Origin: Candidatus Brocadia sp.
Lineage (GTDB): Bacteria > Planctomycetota > Brocadiia > Brocadiales > Brocadiaceae
Direction: 5' to 3'
Assembly (NCBI GenBank): GCA_030837935.1
Contig: JAUQXU010000392.1
Location: 1 to 9,182 of the forward strand
DNA length: 9,182 nucleotides
In this document: positions 1 to 7,769 of the stretch, one piece after another
Numbering within the stretch: the stretch's first letter is position 1
How the letters are laid out: each line of letters starts with the position of its first letter
Notes under the pieces: generated by a model
What the model saw: only the letters and a program-made list of their open reading frames with translations
What the model was told of the DNA's origin: nothing
Database searches by the model: none
Translations under genes and position numbers: made by a program

Positions 1-1281
1 AAGGGTGTCTTCAACGCCGACGAATGCACCCTTTGCCATAAGGCATTAAATCCCGGGTTAGTGAAGGCATGGGCAGAAAGCAGTCATGCAAATCTTGACA
101 AGCTTCAGGATTATCAGAAAGAAAAATTAGCCGATATAGAAAAAAACCTGGGGAAAAAGCTCACAAAGGTGGGTTGTATTGATTGTCATGGCAAAGTTGG
201 AGCAGAAAAGCTGGACCACGAAAAAGATTTAGTAATGCCCAATCCTGCCCTTTGCGGTGAATGCCATAAGCAAGAGTTTGAAGAATTCGAATCGGAAAAA
301 CAATACGGTATTCCCGATTGGAAACCAGGCAGAGAAAGCCATGCAAAAGCTTACGATGCTAATCTGGACGTGGATGTATGGGCAGCGGTAGACAAGAATA
401 TCGTTCAGGGTTGTGATATGTGCCACAACATCCAGCACAAGTGTGATAGTTGTCACACCCGTCATGCCTTCAAGGCTTCTGAATCCAGGAGGCCGGAGGC
501 ATGCCAAACCTGTCATAACGGACCTGACCATCCCGACATTGAATATTACAGGGATTCCAAACACGGCTCCATTTACTTTATTGAGGGACATACCTGGGAT
601 TGGAACAAACAACTCAAGGACGCCAATTACATTTCCCCTACCTGTCAATCCTGCCATATGTATTATAAAGGGCAGTATTCCCACAATATGGTCAGGAAGG
701 CCATTATGGGCGAGGGTGATGTGTTATTCTATGACAATGTCTTTAAAGGAATCAAACCAACAGATTATATCAAGAACAGCAAGGAACTCATGTCAAGGCG
801 AGAGGCATGGATTGAGGTTTGTATAAAATGCCATTCTCCAAGGTTTTCACGGGATTATCTGGACTCTATGGATAAGGCCTCAGATTCGATTTTCCAATAC
901 GTGAGTGACGCCTATGCGACAATAAAATCCCTTCATGAAGAGGGAATACTCTATCCTATGCCTGAAAACAGGCCCAAGGCGCCTGCCCCTGTGACAGAAA
1001 AGTATCCGGAACTGTTGGGAGGTTTCTACGGAGAATTTTGGGCAAAGAACGGTAATCCGAGCAAGATTGAAAAGGATTTCTTATACATGTGGGAGAACGA
1101 CGCCTTTCTGGTCCGAAAGGGTTTGGCGCACATGAACCCAAACGGCTTTACCTATATCTCGTGGTCTAATTTGCTCAAGAAATATGTGGATATACAAAGC
1201 GAGGCAAATACCTTAAGGCGGTTGGCTGCACTTGAAAAGAAGGCCAAATTCCGTGGAAGGGCAAAAACAAAAACTAAATAA
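1..1281 (+). CDS. HAO-like octaheme cytochrome c (hydroxylamine oxidoreductase family), 5'-truncated by window edge
   Basis: The frame is open from base 1, so the GTG at 61 is internal: a heme motif CTLCH (25-39) lies upstream of it in frame. Eight CxxCH motifs are visible: CTLCH 25, CIDCH 175, CGECH 253, CDMCH 412, CDSCH 442, CQTCH 502, CQSCH 643 and CIKCH 820. Eight is the HAO complement. The order, the CDSCHTRH pair, the DH pair after CQTCH and the KHG segment match my memory of Nitrosomonas HAO; roughly the first 75 precursor residues, including the secretion signal, are missing. The family oxidises hydroxylamine, NO-level intermediates or hydrazine, or runs in reverse, on periplasmic or anammoxosomal trimers. 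A tyrosine at 1153-1155 (FTYISW) falls in the loop that cross-links the P460 heme in oxidative members, which favours an oxidative enzyme. Unlike Nitrosomonas HAO, there is no C-terminal membrane helix; the protein ends in a lysine/arginine-rich tail. Family call very firm; substrate unknown. Confidence 0.95.
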   Translation, partial: KGVFNADECTLCHKALNPGLVKAWAESSHANLDKLQDYQKEKLADIEKNLGKKLTKVGCIDCHGKVGAEKLDHEKDLVMPNPALCGECHKQEFEEFESEKQYGIPDWKPGRESHAKAYDANLDVDVWAAVDKNIVQGCDMCHNIQHKCDSCHTRHAFKASESRRPEACQTCHNGPDHPDIEYYRDSKHGSIYFIEGHTWDWNKQLKDANYISPTCQSCHMYYKGQYSHNMVRKAIMGEGDVLFYDNVFKGIKPTDYIKNSKELMSRREAWIEVCIKCHSPRFSRDYLDSMDKASDSIFQYVSDAYATIKSLHEEGILYPMPENRPKAPAPVTEKYPELLGGFYGEFWAKNGNPSKIEKDFLYMWENDAFLVRKGLAHMNPNGFTYISWSNLLKKYVDIQSEANTLRRLAALEKKAKFRGRAKTKTK

Positions 1282-1448
1282 ACACGAGCAGAAGCCGCAG
1301 AAAGGTATTTTTGATTTACAGGGTGCCACAGAAACAGGACTGCATGCGTTTTTTTTCAATGCGTGGTTTTTATTTACCTGCGCAGACGTAAAATGAAGAA
1401 TTTCAGATTTTTAAGGAATAAAACCATAGTAATCACACAATAAAAGAT

Positions 1449-3740
1449 ATGGAAAATATCACACAATGGCACCTTACTTTTGTCGGCATTGAAAACCTTT
1501 GGTTGCGGGTACTTGTCCTGTTTCTGGCGATCACAGCAGTTTACTTTTCCTGGCGCGGCGTCAAAACTATCTCGCCCCCTGGCAAACGATTGCTCCTTTT
1601 CACACTCCGTTTTTTGGCTACGACGCTTATAGTTCTTCTTCTTCTTCAGCCGCACATGGAACAGCAGGATGTTCTTAAATTAAAGAACAAGGTCGTGTAT
1701 CTCCTGGACAATTCAAAGAGCATGACTTTGAAGGGGGGGGATACTGGTATCTCCCGATCCCAGCTTGTCAATAATTTCTTCACCAACAACGTATCTTTTA
1801 TAGAAGAACTGCAAAATAATTTTGATGTCGATTACTTATCCTTTTCCGATATTATCAAAGAGATTTCTTATAGTGATATCGAAAAGGGCATTGTCTCCGA
1901 TGGGACAAATACTGACATCGCCCGGATACTCAGGCTCCTCAAGAAACGCTATGAGGGCAAATCCGTCAAGGGATACTTAGTTTTCTCTGACGGCGCGGAC
2001 ACGACCGAACTTCCTTCAGGCATAGACAAACACGAAGTCATTTCAAGCCTTGCGAAGGATCTCTCAGCCCCGTTCTTTGCATTTTCACCAGCCGGCAATA
2101 TGGAGGTCAGGGATGTTGCTATTAGTAAAGTCTCTTACGACAGTTTCACCTTTGTAAGAAGTCCATGGAAATCAGATGTCGTCATAAAGATACTGGGATA
2201 TAAAGACCTTAAGCTCCCGATTACGCTAAAACAAGGCAACGACATTATCTCTTCGAAGGTCATAGATACAGGGAACGAGAGGGAACTTCATATAGACCTT
2301 TCATTTACACCTCATACAACAGGGACATTCCTCTATACTATCTCTCTCCCTGTGCAACCTCACGAAGCAATTACAGAAAACAATCAGGTCAGTTTTCTCG
2401 TAAAAGTGGTGCGTGACAAAATCCGGATTATGCATGTCTGCGGACGTCCGTCATGGGATGAACGCTTTCTGAGACAGGTCTTAAAAAGTGACCCCAATAT
2501 CGATCTCATATCCTTCTTTATTCTGCGAACACCAACTGATGTCTCAGATGCAAGGAATGATGAACTCAGCCTCATCCCTTTTCCTGTAGACGAATTATTC
2601 ACTCAGGCACTGAACAGTTTTGATTTGGTTATCTTTCAGAACTTTGACTATCGTCCCTACGACACGGCTTTCCTCAGATTTTCACATTATCTGAATAATC
2701 TCCAGGAATTTGTGACAGAACAAGGTGGCGGCTTTCTCATGATTGGCGGTGATATTTCGTTTTCACAAGGCGGATATGACGGCACTCCGATTGATGAAAT
2801 TCTCCCCGTAAATCTCAACACAACGAAAGACACCATCGATACAACCCGGGCAAAAGCAGTCCTGACCAATGACGGACTGAAGCATCCGGTGACCGCCTTT
2901 GATGACAACCCAAACAGAAACATCGCTATCTGGAAAGACCTCCCGGAACTGGACGGATGTAATGTCGCTGCCGAGATGAAGCCCGACGCCATACCTCTGG
3001 CAATCTATCCGATAAACGGGAATCCGCCGCTTGTTTCTGTTCGCGACGCAGGACAAGGGAGATGTATGGCTATTACGACCGATTCTTTATGGCGATGGAA
3101 TTTCCTGTCCGTTGGGAAAGGCGGAAGCAACAGGCCTTATATAAAATTTTGGCAAAATTCTATAAAATGGCTCATTAAAGATCCGACACTGAATCCTATT
3201 CATATCACAATAAACAAAGAAACGTTTTTACCAACCGAAGAAGTGCAAATTAAGATAGATGCGGTGGGGGGGAATTACCAGCCACTGGACGGCGTGCAGT
3301 TAGACATAGATATCACAAGCGAATTTTCCGGCAAAAACATATTCTCTGCAAAAGGGACAACGGGAAGTGATGGTCAGTACAGATTTACCATCAAACACGA
3401 CACAGAAGGCTACTATATCGTTAAAGCGGTGGCCAAGAAAGAAAATGACGACATTGGACAGGATTATGCCGTTTTTAATATAGCTTTAGAAAACAAGGAA
3501 TTTAAAGACCCTTCTATCAGGCGGGATATCCTTGCCAAACTAGCCGAGGTTTCCGGTGGAAAATACTTCGACCTTCCCGTAAAAAATATTGGGGATACGT
3601 TTTCCATCGAGAATCCTGCTATTATAAAACTCGTAGGCAAACGGCAAATCTCTTTATGGGATAACGGTTACATTTTTATAATAATACTAGCCATCGTTTC
3701 TATGGAATGGTGGATAAGAAAGCGGGGAGGATTAAGCTGA
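1449..3740 (+). CDS. Membrane-anchored VWA / GATase1-like protein
   Basis: A 763-aa protein of unknown specific role. Two hydrophobic segments (about residues 18-34 and 47-67) anchor the N-terminus. A von Willebrand A domain follows (about 80-215) with a MIDAS DNSKS at 87-91, candidate metal-binding threonines at 153/155 and SDGAD near 180. A beta-rich linker runs to about 320, and then a class I glutamine-amidotransferase-like fold (about 325-580; VCGRPSWDERF, GGGFLMIGG, QGGY) with no cysteine where the nucleophile would be expected. A carboxypeptidase-regulatory or Ig-like beta domain (about 585-680) precedes a C-terminal helix (740-756) and a short basic tail. Similar proteins usually sit beside MoxR ATPase and DUF58 genes; no such partner is visible here. 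The start has no clear Shine-Dalgarno, but no earlier ATG/GTG/TTG extends the frame. G8 (1733-1740) and G7 (3266-3272) runs lie inside the gene. Likely a periplasm- or organelle-facing scaffold or chaperone; that role is inference. Confidence 0.85.
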   Translation: MENITQWHLTFVGIENLWLRVLVLFLAITAVYFSWRGVKTISPPGKRLLLFTLRFLATTLIVLLLLQPHMEQQDVLKLKNKVVYLLDNSKSMTLKGGDTGISRSQLVNNFFTNNVSFIEELQNNFDVDYLSFSDIIKEISYSDIEKGIVSDGTNTDIARILRLLKKRYEGKSVKGYLVFSDGADTTELPSGIDKHEVISSLAKDLSAPFFAFSPAGNMEVRDVAISKVSYDSFTFVRSPWKSDVVIKILGYKDLKLPITLKQGNDIISSKVIDTGNERELHIDLSFTPHTTGTFLYTISLPVQPHEAITENNQVSFLVKVVRDKIRIMHVCGRPSWDERFLRQVLKSDPNIDLISFFILRTPTDVSDARNDELSLIPFPVDELFTQALNSFDLVIFQNFDYRPYDTAFLRFSHYLNNLQEFVTEQGGGFLMIGGDISFSQGGYDGTPIDEILPVNLNTTKDTIDTTRAKAVLTNDGLKHPVTAFDDNPNRNIAIWKDLPELDGCNVAAEMKPDAIPLAIYPINGNPPLVSVRDAGQGRCMAITTDSLWRWNFLSVGKGGSNRPYIKFWQNSIKWLIKDPTLNPIHITINKETFLPTEEVQIKIDAVGGNYQPLDGVQLDIDITSEFSGKNIFSAKGTTGSDGQYRFTIKHDTEGYYIVKAVAKKENDDIGQDYAVFNIALENKEFKDPSIRRDILAKLAEVSGGKYFDLPVKNIGDTFSIENPAIIKLVGKRQISLWDNGYIFIIILAIVSMEWWIRKRGGLS

Positions 3741-3795
3741 GGCAAAAAAACGCTTGCAATAAAACGCTTTATTTAGTATATTTTACTTTTTTGCC
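3741..3795 (+). terminator. Weak candidate terminator / inverted repeat after the VWA gene
   Basis: Starting right after the VWA stop, GGCAAAAAA (3741-3749) is the exact complement of TTTTTTGCC (3787-3795). Inside it is a second small hairpin, AATAAA-ACGC-TTTATT (3758-3773), followed by a T-rich stretch. AAAACGCTT also occurs twice as a direct repeat (3747-3755, 3761-3769). The stems are nearly all A-T, so termination is only possible, not shown. Confidence 0.3.
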
Positions 3796-3852
3796 TTACA
3801 TACCTTTAAGTCGGACGCTATCACCGTCAAGGTATAAGTAAGAGAGGTCCGC

Positions 3853-4527
3853 TTGATAATAGCGATTGATGGTCCTGCAGGTTCCGGGAAGAGTACCGTT
3901 GCCAGGATGCTGGCAAATCGGTTGGGTTTTAAATATCTCGACACAGGGGCTATGTACCGGGCTCTCACATGGAAGGCAATGCAGCGGCGGGTAGACCTCA
4001 AAGACGAAACCGCACTGTGCCAGCTTACGGACCAAACCACTATTGAGTTCCGGAGTAAAGGTAAAAGCTTATCGATATTCGTGGATGGGGAGAACGTTAC
4101 GGAAGAAATCCGTTTACCCTCCGTTACGAATAATGTTCATTACATATCAAATACGCCTGGCGTTCGGCAACGCATGGTAAAACTTCAACGAAAACTTGCA
4201 TCGGAAGGAAACACAATAGCCGAAGGCAGGGATATGGGAACGGTTGTATTCCCGCATGCAGAGAAGAAATTTTTTCTGGATGCCGAAATTGAAGAACGTG
4301 CCAGAAGACGGTACGGAGAGTTTAGGCCTTCTGATAAGGAAATTTCTTACGCCGATGTCATAAAGGATATGGAAATACGCGATAAGCGTGATACAACAAG
4401 AAATAACTCTCCCCTCATAAAGAGTGGTGATGCGATTTGCATTAATACTACAGAAATGACTATCGAAGAAGTGATTAATCTGATAATCAAACAAATCGGG
4501 TATGCCGGAAAAAACGGATCTGTTTAA
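3853..4527 (+). CDS. cmk: Cytidylate kinase (CMP/dCMP kinase)
   Basis: Transfers the gamma-phosphate of ATP to CMP or dCMP in the cytoplasm, feeding CTP and dCTP pools. The 224-aa length is normal for bacterial Cmk. Visible motifs are the P-loop GPAGSGKST (residues 7-15), the CMP-binding DTGAMYRALTWKA that begins near residue 31, EGRDMGTVVFP with the downstream FFLDA strand, the lid arginines in ARRRYGEFR, and RDKRDTTRNNSPL, the family's RDxxD(S/T)xRxxSPL signature. The start is a TTG, chosen because GAGAGG lies five bases upstream and the second residue begins the first beta strand just as in homologues. It is followed after 77 bases by rpsA, the conserved cmk-rpsA order of many bacteria, so co-transcription is likely. 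Identification is firm. Confidence 0.95.
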   Translation: MIIAIDGPAGSGKSTVARMLANRLGFKYLDTGAMYRALTWKAMQRRVDLKDETALCQLTDQTTIEFRSKGKSLSIFVDGENVTEEIRLPSVTNNVHYISNTPGVRQRMVKLQRKLASEGNTIAEGRDMGTVVFPHAEKKFFLDAEIEERARRRYGEFRPSDKEISYADVIKDMEIRDKRDTTRNNSPLIKSGDAICINTTEMTIEEVINLIIKQIGYAGKNGSV

Positions 4528-4587
4528 CGAAGCATATAAACGTATTTTATTTCACTAAACTTTTTTACTTTTTTTAATTTTTATTTC

Positions 4588-4592
4588 GGAGA
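4588..4592 (+). promoter_or_regulatory. Ribosome binding site of rpsA in a U-rich leader
   Basis: GGAGA lies 12 bases upstream of the rpsA ATG, slightly longer than ideal spacing. The 77-base cmk-rpsA spacer is strongly U-rich (three T runs between 4561 and 4586), the kind of single-stranded leader that S1 itself binds. Autoregulation by S1 is known in E. coli; its presence here is inference. Confidence 0.6.
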
Positions 4593-4604
4593 AATCATCA
4601 AATT

Positions 4605-6356
4605 ATGGATCGTGATATCTTAAAGGAGTACAATGTAAATTTAGCCGATATTGAGCGGGAAGTTGAAGCAATCATGGGAGGCGAGGATACTAAAAAAAGG
4701 GTGGAATCCACCTATTATGATTCTATCCAAAATTTCGAAGTAGGCTCGGTTCTCAAGGGTCGCATACTGAGCACTCTTGGAGACAACATTGTCATAGACT
4801 GTGGGTATAAATCCGAGGGTATGATACCCAAATCTGAATTTGATGATCCTTCAGAAATACAGGTAGGCGAGGATGTTGAAGTTTTATTAGAAGCAGTAGA
4901 AGACGATTCGGGACTCATTAAATTATCAAAACGGAAAGCAGACCGCATACGTGGCTGGGAAAGGGTCATTGCTAAATACAAAGAAGGCGATATCATAACC
5001 GGACGTGTTACGCGAAAGATTAAAGGCGGCCTGCTCGTCGATATGGGAGTGCCCATATTTTTACCGGCCTCACAGATCGATGTAAAGCCACCCGGCGATA
5101 TTTCTCAATACATTGGGAAAGAAGTCACCTGCCGGATCCTTAAAATAGATGAGGCACGGCAAAACATCGTTGTTTCCAGAAGAAAGCTCATCGAAGAAGA
5201 ACGCGACAAGAAGAAACAAGGGTTATTGGCGGAAATTGCTGTTGGACAGATCAGGAAAGGGATTGTGAAGAATATCGCTGATTTCGGCGCATTTATAGAT
5301 CTGGGTGGACTTGACGGGCTCCTCCACATAACCGACATGAGCTGGGGCAGGATAAGCCACCCATCAGAAATGCTTGCTATTGACGACGAAACTGAGGTAG
5401 TGATACTTGATATTGACAAGCAAAAAGAAAAGGTCGCCCTTGGACTAAAACAAAAGTCTCAAAACCCATGGTTGCACATCGAAGAAAAATATCCTGTGGG
5501 CTCTCGGGTGAAAGGCCAGGTTGTCAACATTATGTCTTATGGGGCCTTTGTAAAACTGGAAACAGGAATTGAAGGCCTTGTGCACATTTCAGAGATGTCC
5601 TGGACACGGCGCATTAATCATCCAACAGAAATGGTCGCAATAGGAGATATGGTAGAAGTTGTCGTCCTTAAAATAGATAAAGAAAAAGAGGAAATCTCAC
5701 TCAGTATGAAACAGACGGAAGTTAATCCCTGGACAGTCATTGAAGAAAAATATCCGCCTGGAACAAAGATCAAGGGCCGCGTTCGCAACCTGACCAATTA
5801 TGGCGCCTTCATTGAGATCGAAGAGGGTGTCGATGGGTTGCTCCACATATCTGATATGTCGTGGGCAAAAAAGGTAGGGCATCCGTCAGAAATCGTTAAA
5901 AAGGGAGATAAAGTTGAGGCGGTGGTGCTTTCTGTCGACCGGGAAAAGAAAAGAGTTGCTTTAGGTCTAAAACAACTTTCGGACGACCCGTGGACAAAGG
6001 AGATTCCCGATAAGTTTAAGGTCGGTGATGTTGTTACCGGCAAAGTCACCAAACTGACAAATTTTGGTGCATTTCTTGAACTTGGCGAGGGAATTGAAGG
6101 CTTGTTACATATTTCGGAATTATCCAGCGAAAAGGTTACCAATCCTGCTGATATTGTCAATATTGGGGACACATTAGAAGTCCGTGTTATTCGTATAGAA
6201 CCTGAAGCAAGAAAGATAGGGCTCAGCCTAAAAAAATTATCTGACCCGGAAGGGAAAAGCACTGCGGCCCAGGCTGCGGGCGTAAGTTCTGAAACACAAT
6301 CAGGTGGTGAATCCGAGAAAACATCAGGAATGAATCCTGGCGCTACAGATATATAA
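4605..6356 (+). CDS. rpsA: 30S ribosomal protein S1
   Basis: S1 binds mRNA leaders and holds them on the 30S subunit during translation initiation. The 583-aa product shows six S1 (OB-fold) repeats at about residues 45-110, 126-194, 212-283, 297-370, 384-457 and 470-545. This is the full six-domain form found in Proteobacteria and many other Gram-negatives (E. coli S1 is 557 aa). Repeats 3-6 are highly alike, with DFGAF/SYGAF/NYGAF/NFGAF strands followed by GLLHIS or GLVHIS and then a (S/T)NPA- or HP(S/T)E-type turn. Repeats 1 and 2 are divergent, as expected for the ribosome-docking pair. A short N-terminal extension (1-44) and a 35-residue Ser/Gly/Glu-rich tail flank the array and look unstructured. 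It follows cmk and precedes a sigma factor by about 35 bases. Identification is firm. Confidence 0.95.
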   Translation: MDRDILKEYNVNLADIEREVEAIMGGEDTKKRVESTYYDSIQNFEVGSVLKGRILSTLGDNIVIDCGYKSEGMIPKSEFDDPSEIQVGEDVEVLLEAVEDDSGLIKLSKRKADRIRGWERVIAKYKEGDIITGRVTRKIKGGLLVDMGVPIFLPASQIDVKPPGDISQYIGKEVTCRILKIDEARQNIVVSRRKLIEEERDKKKQGLLAEIAVGQIRKGIVKNIADFGAFIDLGGLDGLLHITDMSWGRISHPSEMLAIDDETEVVILDIDKQKEKVALGLKQKSQNPWLHIEEKYPVGSRVKGQVVNIMSYGAFVKLETGIEGLVHISEMSWTRRINHPTEMVAIGDMVEVVVLKIDKEKEEISLSMKQTEVNPWTVIEEKYPPGTKIKGRVRNLTNYGAFIEIEEGVDGLLHISDMSWAKKVGHPSEIVKKGDKVEAVVLSVDREKKRVALGLKQLSDDPWTKEIPDKFKVGDVVTGKVTKLTNFGAFLELGEGIEGLLHISELSSEKVTNPADIVNIGDTLEVRVIRIEPEARKIGLSLKKLSDPEGKSTAAQAAGVSSETQSGGESEKTSGMNPGATDI

Positions 6357-6374
6357 GCGTAGTAGTTTACAAAC

Positions 6375-6382
6375 AGAAGGGG
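6375..6382 (+). promoter_or_regulatory. Shine-Dalgarno deciding the sigma-factor start
   Basis: AGAAGGGG is the only strong Shine-Dalgarno-like stretch in the rpsA-sigma spacer. It lies eight bases upstream of an in-frame ACG (6391), an ideal distance, whereas the TTG at 6415 has no purine-rich site in front of it. It therefore argues for initiation at or close to 6391. Confidence 0.6.
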
Positions 6383-6390
6383 ACATCCAT

Positions 6391-7209
6391 ACGGAATCTG
6401 CCTTACAAACATATTTGAAAGAAATTAACAAAATTCCGTTATTGTCTCCGGAAGAAGAAAAGGAAGTAACAAAAAAGGTTGCAGAAGGGGACGAAAAGGC
6501 GCGGGAAAAACTGATACGTTCAAACCTGCGCCTGGTTGTTAGCATTGCAAAAGAGTATATCAATCGGGGGCTTTCCTTCTTGGACCTGATTGAAGAGGGA
6601 AATGTTGGCTTGATCCGCGCTGTTCAAGGATTCGATCCCTCGACTGGATATAAATTCAGCACATATGCCACGTGGTGGATTAAGCAGGCAATTCGCAGGG
6701 CATTAACGGATAAGGCAAAAACAATCCGCATACCCTCGCATATGATTGAAAAAATATCTAAGCTAAAAACCACTTCAACCGATCTGCTCGACAAACTCGA
6801 AAGACCACCAAGCCGTGATGAGATTGCGGGGGAGATGGATATTACCTTAAAAAAAGTTGAATCTATCGAACATGCAATTCGCTCCACAGGGTCATTCGAC
6901 AATATTGCTATTACAGGCTCCGACCTTATATGGGCACTGGACGCCATTTTGCCAGACAAAAGGACACCAGCCCCTGACGAAGAAGTGGAAGAAAGTTCTG
7001 AAAGAGAAAGCTTACAAAATCTCTTGGAGGTTATTGATAAAAGAGAAGCCACGATAATAAAACTGCGCTACGGACTAACGGATGGCGAACCAAAGACTTT
7101 AGAGGAAATTGGCGCGCTATTGCATATAAGTCGCGAGCGTGTCAGACAAATAGAAAAAGAAACTATTCAAAAGTTACATTATATTTTAACAAAAGAAAAC
7201 TACCTATGA
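6391..7209 (+). CDS. Sigma-70 family RNA polymerase sigma factor (primary/group 2 type, RpoD/SigA-like), probable ACG start
   Basis: Directs RNA polymerase to -35/-10 promoters. Counting from ACG 6391 (272 aa), region 1.2 covers about 1-35 (LQTYLKEINKIPLL), region 2 about 42-115 with the -10-binding YATWWIKQAIRRAL (92-105), region 3 about 116-170, and region 4 about 206-266 with the -35 helix-turn-helix LEEIGALLHISRERVRQIE. Region 1.1 is absent, as in many group 2 and compact primary factors. The start is the odd point. The TTG at 6415 would begin inside the conserved YLKEI of region 1.2, without a ribosome binding site. The frame is open back to 6334 but holds no ATG, GTG or TTG there. ACG at 6391 has AGAAGGGG eight bases upstream and gives ESALQTYLKEI, the expected beginning. 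ATC 6385 or CTG 6337 are alternatives. The stop overlaps the apt start in ATGA. Family firm; start uncertain. Confidence 0.9.
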   Translation, partial: TESALQTYLKEINKIPLLSPEEEKEVTKKVAEGDEKAREKLIRSNLRLVVSIAKEYINRGLSFLDLIEEGNVGLIRAVQGFDPSTGYKFSTYATWWIKQAIRRALTDKAKTIRIPSHMIEKISKLKTTSTDLLDKLERPPSRDEIAGEMDITLKKVESIEHAIRSTGSFDNIAITGSDLIWALDAILPDKRTPAPDEEVEESSERESLQNLLEVIDKREATIIKLRYGLTDGEPKTLEEIGALLHISRERVRQIEKETIQKLHYILTKENYL

Positions 7210-7721
7210 ATGATTTAAAAAAACTAGTACGCGATGTGCCAGATTTCCCCAAAAAAGGTATTCTCTTTAAAGATATAACCACCCTGTTACAAAATCCAAA
7301 GGGACTGAGAGATGCGGTTGAAACGATTTCTAATTATTATAAAAATAAGAAGGTTGATATTGTCGTTGGCGCTGAAGCTCGTGGCTTTATTCTAGCTCCT
7401 GTCATTGCCTTTAATTTGGGAGCCGGCTTCACTCCTATTAGAAAACCTGGCAAACTTCCCTACGAAAAGATTAGCATGAGCTACGCACTCGAATATGGTA
7501 CAGATGTACTCGAAATACACAAGGATGGTGTCAGAAAGGGACAGCATGTCCTTATGGTTGACGATTTGCTTGCTACCGGCGGAACCATGTCCGCCTGTTG
7601 TAAACTTGTCGAATCGCTTGGGGGAAATATTATAGGATGTGCCTTTTTGATTGAGCTAACATCTCTTAATGGCAAAAAAGCCCTGAATAATTACGATCTG
7701 TTTTCAGTTATAAAATACTGA
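7206..7721 (+). CDS. apt: Adenine phosphoribosyltransferase
   Basis: Salvages adenine: adenine plus PRPP gives AMP and pyrophosphate, in the cytoplasm. At 171 aa it has the standard bacterial Apt length. Visible hallmarks are the N-terminal VPDFPKKGILFKDIT, GAEARGFILAPVIA in the core, the flexible-loop region RKPGKLPYEKISMSYALEYG, and the PRPP-binding VDDLLATGGT near residues 118-127. Its ATG overlaps the sigma-factor stop (ATGA, 7206-7209) and no good Shine-Dalgarno precedes it, so translation is probably coupled to the sigma gene and the two share a transcript. It is the last gene of the + strand block and faces the minus-strand zinc-ribbon gene. Identification is firm. Confidence 0.95.
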   Translation: MNDLKKLVRDVPDFPKKGILFKDITTLLQNPKGLRDAVETISNYYKNKKVDIVVGAEARGFILAPVIAFNLGAGFTPIRKPGKLPYEKISMSYALEYGTDVLEIHKDGVRKGQHVLMVDDLLATGGTMSACCKLVESLGGNIIGCAFLIELTSLNGKKALNNYDLFSVIKY

Positions 7722-7769
7722 AAATTCTCTATCTTATTGTGGTTTCTTCCCCCAAATCGGTAAAACAAA

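Noticed and set aside
61..63. GTG at 61 as the start of the HAO-like gene
   Set aside because: The frame is open to base 1 and a CTLCH heme motif lies upstream at 25-39, giving the eighth heme; the true start is outside the window.
229..684. Long minus-strand frame opposite the HAO-like gene, and similar ones opposite rpsA
   Set aside because: Frames opposite well-identified genes with no ribosome binding site or recognisable domains; they are coding shadows.
1282..1448. Possible terminator or promoter between the HAO-like and VWA genes
   Set aside because: There is a T8 run at 1341 and a repeated ATGCGT, but no stem precedes the run and no convincing -35/-10 pair is visible.
6415..6417. 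TTG at 6415 as the sigma-factor start
   Set aside because: It lies inside the conserved YLKEI of region 1.2 and has no ribosome binding site; the family match continues eight codons upstream.
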